Shown: positions 56,870 to 64,000 of the stretch, one piece after another
Position numbering within the stretch: position 1 is the first letter of the stretch
How the letters are laid out: each line of letters starts with the position of its first letter
DNA from: Asterella californica
Taxonomy: Eukaryota > Streptophyta > Marchantiopsida > Marchantiales > Aytoniaceae
Assembly (NCBI GenBank): GCA_036924285.1
Contig: JAYKYS010000006.1
Span: 20,930,001-20,994,000, forward strand
DNA length: 64,000 nucleotides
Direction: 5' to 3'
Notes under the pieces: generated by a model
The model's database searches: none
Seen by the model: the letters and a program-made list of their open reading frames with translations, nothing else
What the model was told of the DNA's origin: nothing
Program-made: the position numbers and the translations under genes

Positions 56870-57310
56870 GGTGAATCGAACCATATAGAGAAAAAACCAT
56901 ATAAACTGAACAGTTTAAACCACGAAACCATTTAAAGAAATCTTAACCTGAACCACTTTGAACCAAACCGTTTTGAACTAAACTGTATAAACCACGGTCC
57001 GAACCGTTTAATCTGATTAAGATCATGATCTATAATACAAGAATTCTGGAGTTAAAAATTATACATAAGGTTCTGAAAATATATATTATTTGAACCGTGG
57101 TTTGAGCTGTTTAAGCCGTAGTTCGAACTATCTGAACCTGAACTGAAACATCTTTATTGAACCGAGCCGATTTTAAACCGAACTGTTTAAACCTGAACGG
57201 TTATAAACCGGATCATATAAATTATGTTAAACTTGAACCAAACCAAACAGTGATTGACCAAACCTAAACCGTTTTAAATCACAGTTTTGTGCTTTGGTTC
57301 GACTCGAACT
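56870..57310. repeat. Degenerate 'gaaccgtttaaacca' repeat block
   Basis: Many irregular repeats of gaacc, accgttt, aaaccacgg and tttgaacc in both orientations. A decayed short-period satellite. Related words also occur at about 25090-25150. Confidence 0.7.
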
Positions 57311-57386
57311 GGAACCGAGACCTATTGGAGATTCATTCAGACACCGCAAGACTTGAACATGGGACTTCAGGCCAGCGACAACGAGT

Positions 57387-57753
57387 ACTAATAAGGGATG
57401 TAAGTTAAATGTAAGGATTTTTCTATGGTCTACTTGAGAAAAACTAGAAAATACAATCGGGCAATTTTGTCTAAGTCTGCGACTTGAAATTTTGAGTAGA
57501 AAATAAACTTTAAAATAATTATTTGTTATCACTGACATTGAAAATTCATAACGTATATTGACATTATTTTACTAAAACCGCTAATGGTTAAAATGAATCG
57601 AAAATAAATAAGCAAATGTCCAGGAGCGTGTCTTGCGTGCACCTCTTGAAATACTCGTAAGAAACATTCGCAGATCTCTGACCGAAATCTTAACTCCATT
57701 CCGCTGCCGACGAATCGCTTGAAAATGTTCAAAGTTGGACACCCCCTAATAGT
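57387..57753. mobile_element. 367-bp TIR element
   Basis: Left end actaataagggatgtaagtt (57387) and right end, minus strand, actattagggggtgtccaa (to 57753) match the CTAATAGGGGTGTCAAA family. The interior has short frames only. Non-autonomous. Confidence 0.5.
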
Positions 57754-59040
57754 CCACCTACGCCCGCCACACAATGAGTTCAGATACACTGCTTCGGAAC
57801 GCAGTCAACCGCGGAAGGACCGGGTTTCCTCTATTCCACTTGAAAGGGACTGCCAACATATGACTAACTTTAACACCCGATCACGGTGTAGGCACGTGTT
57901 CGTACAGCCCGGTCATGGCTGTCCCGGAATCTCGTGGGCGTACCCACTTCCTTGGCTGCTCGTGGATGGGATCAGTTACGTCGTTTTCTTCAATGACGAG
58001 TTAGCAGCAAGGAAGACTAACTACGCTAGTTTAGGGACCTAGTAGGCATAAGGATCGCAACTTCCATCCCAACTCAAGTCTCGTACCGTAAGGAATACTG
58101 AGGCTATCACTCTCTAAGAACTACTTTTGGCTATATCTTTACTAGAAGCTCGCTTTAGCATAAAACACGAAAACCTCCAGATTCATTGTACCTCGAAACG
58201 TAAGCGGAAGAAAGTTCTTTACTGTGAGCTCACGTGAGACGAAGTAAGAGGCATAAATCCAACCGGGAAACGGTTTGACCGGTTGCGAGAACTCGGAGCG
58301 GAGAGCTCTAGGCTGCGGAACCTCAACTCCTTCTGAAGGAAGTATCTGACTATATTTCATTTCCATTTGAGAGAAGATCGCAGAAAGATTCCATGAGAAA
58401 AGATCGCAGAAAAGTGATTATTTTAAATTAAAAGAGAATATATGCATGGAATTCCGGGGAACTTTTGTTCCTTTTATGTTATAAAAGAAAAATAGTATAT
58501 AAAAATTCTATAATAAAGTCACAGAAAATTAAATTTAGTTAAAAATATTAAATATTAATCACACCTAGAGTAGGGAGGCGATCCAGACATAACCTATCAG
58601 AGCATATACAGACACGTTTCTGAAATTTAAGTAGAAAAGACATTAATTTAACTAAATAATTAATAGTAGTTTACATTTTTTAACACAAAGTAAACTATGA
58701 ATCAAAAACTTTATATATTTGAGTGAATATATGCAAAGAGAACTCTAAACTTTCATAACTCTCAAGTTTGGATGTAAGTTTTCTCTCAACTTTGGCTATT
58801 CGGAAGTTCTCTATCATCTTGTACATGTATAGACCCTGCCACTTACGCAGTCTTAGTGCCGGTCTGTGACACTTGATTCTCGTCGACTTGGTTGGTACAT
58901 CAATAGAGACAAAAGGTTATGGAGATGGCTCAACAAGACACCAACAGAGATAGAAATAGTTCATGGCAGGTAAAACAGGTTGTACCGTATTGCTATTTAA
59001 GTTTGCTCCAAATTGAATAATTCTTCCACTGCGCGAATGT
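57754..59040. other. Intergenic DNA
   Basis: A 107-residue plus frame (57719-58042) overlaps the right TIR and has no known domain. 58441-58660 resembles parts of the 40.6-41.3 kb tandem units. No gene is supported. Confidence 0.4.
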
Positions 59041-59044
59041 TTAG

Positions 59045-59102
59045 AGAATATATACATAGATATATATATTATACATATACATATATATATTACATATATA
59101 CT
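59045..59102. repeat. AT microsatellite
   Basis: Alternating atatat with cat/tac interruptions. Confidence 0.85.
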
Positions 59103-60420
59103 GTACACTGAAAGTTAGAAAAATGATCATCTAAACTTTTAACTTTCCTTTTAGAAAGTTTCAATACGACTCATTGCGGGAATTATACCACTATTATTAG
59201 AATGATGCGTAAATATGTTGAAAATAGACATAAAATGCACGAATTAGTAATTGAAGTGATTTTATGTTATCACGCGAGCTTAGGGTATCTTTTCTGTCAC
59301 ATAGTATTAATGGTGAAGGACGAAGAACTCCGCGGCCCTCAAAAAGATACCCATTTCTCACCAAAGAGGAAAAGACAAAATAAGCATGTCTTCTTGGTAA
59401 TTCCTCAAGTATGGTAAAGAAGAGGTACTTTACGACAGTTCGAAAACCGTCGATTCATAAAAGTTAGATGGTGTCCACACTTGCGAGTTCAACTCTAATA
59501 AATCTTACCAGAACACCAGAAAAATTCGAAAAGGGTTTGGTTGCAGGGAGAAACGACAGAAAATGACGATCTAAATGTGCAACCTAACCCTAACTAAACC
59601 CTAACCCGATACTAAACCGCAATTGAAACCCTGAGTTTGAAGTGGCTTTGAGATGTCGATCCAATCCTCATGTACCGTCCACAAAAGTTGGAACCTTCTC
59701 CCCTAGCTACTTACGAAGACAACATCGAGACGACACCTCACTACCTAATATCGAAACAAATCGAGGTGTAATATAAGTCCAACACGCGTCTAGCAGAAAG
59801 GTTGGTCAAGTATTGCTGGAGTGACGCGAATTAGCTTAGCTTCCTCGTTTGAAAATTCCCAACCGCCAAGTTCTTCTTGAATCAAGCAAGAACTTAGAGC
59901 AGGGTTAAGCAGCCAGGAGTTGGCGCGGCGGGACCGTGGACACGACTGCATACCCACCACGTAAAACATTACAGTAGACACTCCTCTCTGATTTCACCAT
60001 CTAAACCCACCGTCCCTGTACGTGGCAAAGCGCATCTCACCTTGGAGTTACCTCAGTTCCCTGCTGACTTTTGCTAGTTGTACATGCTAAAACACGAGGG
60101 TGGCTCCCCAGTGCCATCAGGTGGCCTGTGACCGCCAGGTGTTCTGTTGGAGAGCGAAGGCTCCTTCTCGTGTGTGGCGACTAGACTCCAGTAGGCGTGA
60201 GACAGTTGATGTCGGGTGGCAAGTGGATCCACCACAGTAGTCCAACTGTGCCAGACACGAAGGTTTTCGGCAGACAACGGAGAGAGGAGATACAGACAGG
60301 ACAGGGACATGTACAAGAAGACAGAGTTTCCGTTTCTGTCTGTCTTTCCGGCTCTTCAATAGACCTCGCTTGAGTCTTGAGAAGAGTTAGTGTACTGAGT
60401 GAGTGAGTTAGTTGACAGAC
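59103..60420. other. Intergenic DNA with a telomere-like stretch
   Basis: 59581-59607 contains ctaaccctaactaaacccta, similar to the plant telomere unit (CCCTAAA)n but irregular and very short. No gene is supported. Confidence 0.4.
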
Positions 60421-60454
60421 TGGGTTGGGTTGGGTTGAGTTGAGTTGAGTTGAG
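60421..60454. repeat. Pentanucleotide microsatellite
   Basis: Three tgggt units followed by four tgagt units on the plus strand, about 1 kb upstream of the EDR2_C start codon. Confidence 0.9.
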
Positions 60455-61433
60455 GATGTTCGATACGAGGATGGTCGGTATCGAAGACTGCCTGAAGAAG
60501 AAGAGTAAGTAGACATCTCACGCACAGCATTCCACATTTCTCCCTTTACTCAAGTTCACATTTCTAATCAGCTCTACTGCTCTTCCCCTCTCCTCCTCAC
60601 CCCTTTCTCCTTCCTTCCTGCCTACGCGGAGCGTGCACAATTCGGACTAGTAAGAGAAAGCGAAAGCGAGTCGGTGGAGTTGGTGACTCCGGAGTGAGCA
60701 GCGATTGTTCTGTCATAAGGTTGACGGGACGGTGGGATTATCCTGAAGGACTTACGTCAAAGGAAACTGTTTTTCTGTGTGTGTGTGTGTGTGTGTTTGC
60801 TCGTTCCTTCGTTCGTATTGGAGGTCTTGCTTAGTGTGGATCGAGCGGAAGGCAGGTGTCTCTGCGGACCACAGGGTCACAGGGTGGTGGGTTGATAGCT
60901 GGTGCACTTTCTTCTGTACTCGTTCTTGCTTTTTTTCCTCGTGAGTAATCACTGATGGCATTGGAGAACAAGAAAAGCGAAGAGGAGGACTAGGGAGATG
61001 AGCATTTTAGTGTTAGTCTAGGCCAAGTGGATTATAGGAAGAGATAGTTGTGAAGTGAGTTGATTGGTCGTTTCGAGATGATATCACGAGGCGCTTGATC
61101 AAATGTCGAGTCCGGATTTTCGCCCCAGCAGGTGATCGGATATTAGCGGAGCCGAGGACGAATCTATCTTGCTTGGACCGCACCTTCCAGAGAGGAAAGT
61201 TTGGTAGGTAGAGAGGGTAGAGAGTTGAAACAGTGGGAGGTGTAGCGCACAGGTTCTCTTCCCGACGAGAGTCCGGTTTAAGGCCTACGAGGCGGAACGA
61301 AGCGGAACTAAAACTCTTCAGGAGGAGGAGCACGTTGTTTGGCTTTCGGTGGATTATTGTTTCTTCTATCGGATTGGCTGGTTGAGAAAGCATCCGATTG
61401 GCCGGTTGAAGCAGCGGAACGGAGAAGTTATCG
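60455..61433 (+). promoter_or_regulatory. Putative promoter and 5' UTR of the EDR2_C gene
   Basis: Pyrimidine-rich stretches (ctcttcccctctcctcctcacccc near 60580, shown in part) followed by GA-rich DNA are typical of plant 5' regions. An upstream ATG at 60955 opens a 12-codon frame ending at 60993, out of phase with the gene. If transcribed it would be a uORF. No TATA box is clear, so the start site is unknown. Confidence 0.4.
60776..60797. repeat. (TG)n microsatellite
   Basis: Eleven TG units in the upstream region of the EDR2_C gene. Confidence 0.9.
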
Positions 61434-62369
61434 ATGGAGAAGACTTATGGCGATTTGTCCATCAAGGTTGAGGAGAATGATGTTGTGACCCAAAAGATGG
61501 ACTGGAAGGAGACCATCAGAAGGGGTCTGTCACTTAATCGAGTGGACCTAGACGCTGGGAAGAATGGCTGGGCGCCCCCGCCAGGCGACTTGTTCAATGT
61601 TCGGGGCGAGGGTTACTTCACCAAAAGGGTGAAGTCTCCTGCGGGTGAGTCCTTGTTGACGCCCATGGGAGTGGACTGGTTGAAATCCACCGGAAAGTTG
61701 GAGCACGTTATGGCTCATCCGGGAAACACTGTCAGAAAGATTTTGGACAAGGCACAGGCGAATGGCGAGGCTCTCAAGTCTTTTATTTTTGCTGTAAATT
61801 TGCAAATCCCTGGGAAGGATCACCACAGCGCGGTTTTCTACTTCGTGACTGAGGAGCCAATACGGCAAGGATCCCTCCTCTACCGCTTTATCCACGAAGA
61901 CGATGCTTTTAGAAATAACAGGTTCAAACTGATCAACAGAATAGTTCGAGGTCCCTGGATTGTGAAAGCCGCTGCTGGGAATCATGCGGCGTGCCTGCTC
62001 GGAAAAGCGCTAACTTGCCATTATTTGAAGGGCCCTAACTATCTGGAGATCGATGTGGATATTGCGTCCTCCACTGTCGCCAATGCAATTCTACATCTTG
62101 CCTTGGGGTATGTGACATCTGTGGCTGTTGATCTCGCTTTTTTGATTGAGAGTCAGTCGGACGAAGAGCTTCCCGAGAAGCTTTTAGGAGCAGTTAGGGT
62201 CGCACACATGGAAATCTCAACCGCAACCACATTGGAGCATCTTCCCCCGACTCCCATAGAGAAGTGCCAGACGCCGACATTCCAAACATCGTTATCGTGG
62301 AGAAAGTTCGGGCGGAGTTTCACATTCGGAAAGGCGGGCAAAGTTGATGCGGAAGAGGACTCCAGCTGA
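61434..62369 (+). CDS. EDR2_C (DUF1336) domain protein
   Basis: A 311-residue intact, intronless frame. The domain runs from about W46 to E260. Conserved blocks are GWAPPPGDLFNVRGEGYFTK (46-64 region), LLTPMGVDWL (74-83), HPGNTVRKIL (95-104), FAVNLQIPG (119-127), LLYRFIHEDDAFRNNRFKLI (148-167), GPWIVKAA (173-180), CLLGKALTCHYLKG (187-200), NYLEIDVDIASSTVA (202-216), LGYVTSVAVDLAFLIE (224-239) and DEELPEKLLGAVR (243-255). This is the C-terminal domain of plant ENHANCED DISEASE RESISTANCE 2, where full proteins also carry PH and START lipid-binding domains and restrain cell death. Here neither is present: 45 residues precede the domain. Stand-alone DUF1336 proteins are known in plants, and their role is not settled. 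A Ser/Phe/Lys-rich tail follows (280-311). The start ATG fits: no in-frame ATG lies closer upstream, and the domain is complete. Confidence 0.9.
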   Translation: MEKTYGDLSIKVEENDVVTQKMDWKETIRRGLSLNRVDLDAGKNGWAPPPGDLFNVRGEGYFTKRVKSPAGESLLTPMGVDWLKSTGKLEHVMAHPGNTVRKILDKAQANGEALKSFIFAVNLQIPGKDHHSAVFYFVTEEPIRQGSLLYRFIHEDDAFRNNRFKLINRIVRGPWIVKAAAGNHAACLLGKALTCHYLKGPNYLEIDVDIASSTVANAILHLALGYVTSVAVDLAFLIESQSDEELPEKLLGAVRVAHMEISTATTLEHLPPTPIEKCQTPTFQTSLSWRKFGRSFTFGKAGKVDAEEDSS

Positions 62370-64000
62370 GAAAACTATCAGAGCATGATCGGCCGGCGCT
62401 GAGGCTGAATAAGGTAGGAACTGCGTCCAGATTAGAATTGAGCGTAGGAAGAATTCTGCGCGATTGGCGAACCGGAAGGGTGAAGGTCTGTACACCGATC
62501 ATGAGAGTTATGTGTGCCTACTGGATTCACTCCGCCGCTTGGTGAAGGACACGAGTTGCGGGTCATTTTTGCTCCAGCGTTGTGCTGCAGACCACACCTG
62601 GAGTTTGAGAGTGTATGGACAGGAGCTTTCGGGAGTTGTTGTAGTACGATCAACCACAAGCAGTCTGTCAGATACCTCCCATGATCATTTTCCAGTTTGC
62701 CTGATTCATTTCAGGCCAGAGAAGACAAACCAGTAGTTCTACGAAGGAAATTCTCTCCCCTGTGAAGCGAGAGAATTTCCTCGTGAAGCGACATAGATAG
62801 TTGCACAGGGTCTTCTTCATCGCGCGAGCAGGTGCTGTCTGACGAAGGCAGAAAAGGGCAAATGCTCTTAGCCAAGATTAACTACCGGGTTTATTACAAC
62901 GCTTCGAATCACCGGCTCTAACTTGACGGCGCTGAAGTACTAGATTCGACGCGAACGAATTATCGGCCATTGTCTATATAGTGAGGCTGGCAATTGTAGT
63001 TTAAGAAGTGCGCCAATGGATCCGCGTCCCTCAACGCTGGAGATTTTGATGCCTCATGCCGACCTTCGGGAGAGAGATTGCTGCCTCCCGGACGTTAATG
63101 TATAAAGATTTGCACGTTTTGTCGGGCCATGTTTGCAACTCCTAAACCACTCACTGATGGCAGTAGATTCTTCATTGCAGATGGTTTAAAAACTGATTGC
63201 CTGCAGTCTTGAGTACCTCAGATACTGGCATTCCGTTTCCCAATTGTTACTAAACGGAAGCGTCTGTCTCGTGGGTGCTATCTACAGTCGAGCCAGTTCA
63301 GCCACGATGTTACAGCACCAGCTGTCCACTTCGCTACTGTCAGTAGTACCCCGCAAAGTTACGGTCACTTTGCGCATTCCATGCCTTGCCCGACTGCCTG
63401 ATCCTGCCAAACCCACTTTAGAAGGGCGTAAGATACATGTGGAAATAACAAGGAGCGACTCGAGCCAAAGGGCCCGGAGTTTTTACTGTTAGGGGCAAAA
63501 TCCTGAATAATGCTTCGTTAGGTTTGATGCACTGGACCTGTGGGGTCTTTGGAGGATCCTTTTCCCGGTGATCTTGTAGAACTGTTGCATAATGATCTCT
63601 GTCTCTGCTTTGGTGGTTTGTGGTACAGTCACCACAAATCCTTGCGACTGGAGCTGTTGACAATTCCAACAAGCTCCAGTCTGGAAACAAATATGCATGC
63701 TAGAGGGATGTTGCTTTGTATGAGGAGCAAAAGCAAAACCAGCACATGTGTTTCCGGACTACTCTCGTGCAAACAGGAAGATCGTCGTGCTGTAAAACAG
63801 ATAAGTGGTGTATGGTTTCAGGTAGTATACCTATGGCGTGTCGAAGCTTAATGCAAAAGATTCTTTTAACGTCCAGAGGGGAAAAAAGCCGTAGTTTATC
63901 CAACGGTAGCTCTGTCCAGAATCGTGTTGCGCTTAGGCGTTGTCTTTTATATCGTTCTAAGTAAAAAAGATTTGAATCTTTGAAAATTGTAGAAAAAATT
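62370..64000. other. Downstream region of the EDR2_C gene, three hairpins
   Basis: Probably 3' UTR and then intergenic DNA. Frames up to 103 residues occur on both strands, but none has a known domain. Hairpins: 62745-62757 with 62769-62781 (perfect 13 bp, 11-nt loop), 63617-63624 with 63631-63638 (8 bp), and 63647-63659 with 63667-63680 (13 bp with one bulge). No canonical AATAAA was found close to the stop. Confidence 0.4.
62745..62781. repeat. Perfect 13-bp hairpin after the EDR2_C gene
   Basis: Arms aggaaattctctc (62745-62757) and gagagaatttcct (62769-62781) around an 11-nt loop, about 375 bp after the stop codon. It could lie in the 3' UTR. No role is known. Confidence 0.85.

Noticed and set aside
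59581..59607. Interstitial telomere
   Set aside because: Only two or three irregular CCCTAA-like units. Too short to claim.
61548..61985. 145-residue minus-strand ORF
   Set aside because: It is antisense to the EDR2_C gene and its residues show no family of their own.

Overview
This looks like nuclear DNA of a land plant, most likely a bryophyte and possibly a liverwort. Three things point that way. There is one intact gene for an EDR2_C/DUF1336 protein, a plant family. There is a fragment of plant-type mitochondrial cob in which an exon piece directly follows group II intron domains V/VI. The retrotransposons are plant-like but decayed. Most of the window is AT-rich intergenic DNA filled with old transposons, short palindromes and low-copy repeats. 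No CRISPR array, rRNA or convincing tRNA gene was seen.

Layout. 1-4.7 kb: unassigned DNA. 4.7-7.5 kb: the most unusual locus, a decayed element encoding a Rep-like HUH single-strand endonuclease (motif I, HLHFQG, YxxK). Tandem repeats lie upstream, and three iteron-like repeats, a hairpin and a poly(A) signal lie downstream. 8.1-8.5 kb: an uncertain minus-strand ORF. 14.0-16.3 kb: a degenerate PIF/Harbinger-like pair, a Myb/SANT-like ORF (+) facing a truncated transposase (-). 16.8-22.2 kb: two directly repeated 0.57-0.66 kb blocks flanking non-coding AT-rich DNA. 24.9-26.1 kb: a GC-richer island and a duplicated 0.12 kb block. 28.5-37.4 kb: a plus-strand LINE interrupted by a minus-strand Ty3/gypsy element (about 31.0-36.57 kb).

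40.0-41.3 kb: a 32-bp palindrome, then two tandem ~327-bp units that each end in a palindrome. 42.3-42.7 kb: the mitochondrial insertion (NUMT). 43.3-57.8 kb: short elements sharing ends like CTAATAGGGGTGTCAAA, plus a three-copy hairpin family. 49.4-52.8 kb: a second LINE whose 5' part is inverted, the geometry expected from twin priming. 61.43-62.37 kb: the EDR2_C gene, the only clearly intact protein gene, with a microsatellite-rich upstream region.

Apart from that gene, the window is a record of insertion, nesting and decay. The HUH locus is the best candidate for something poorly described. Its motifs match the replication initiators of rolling-circle replicons and HUH transposons, but it lacks any visible Helitron helicase, and the surrounding repeats look like binding or origin sites.
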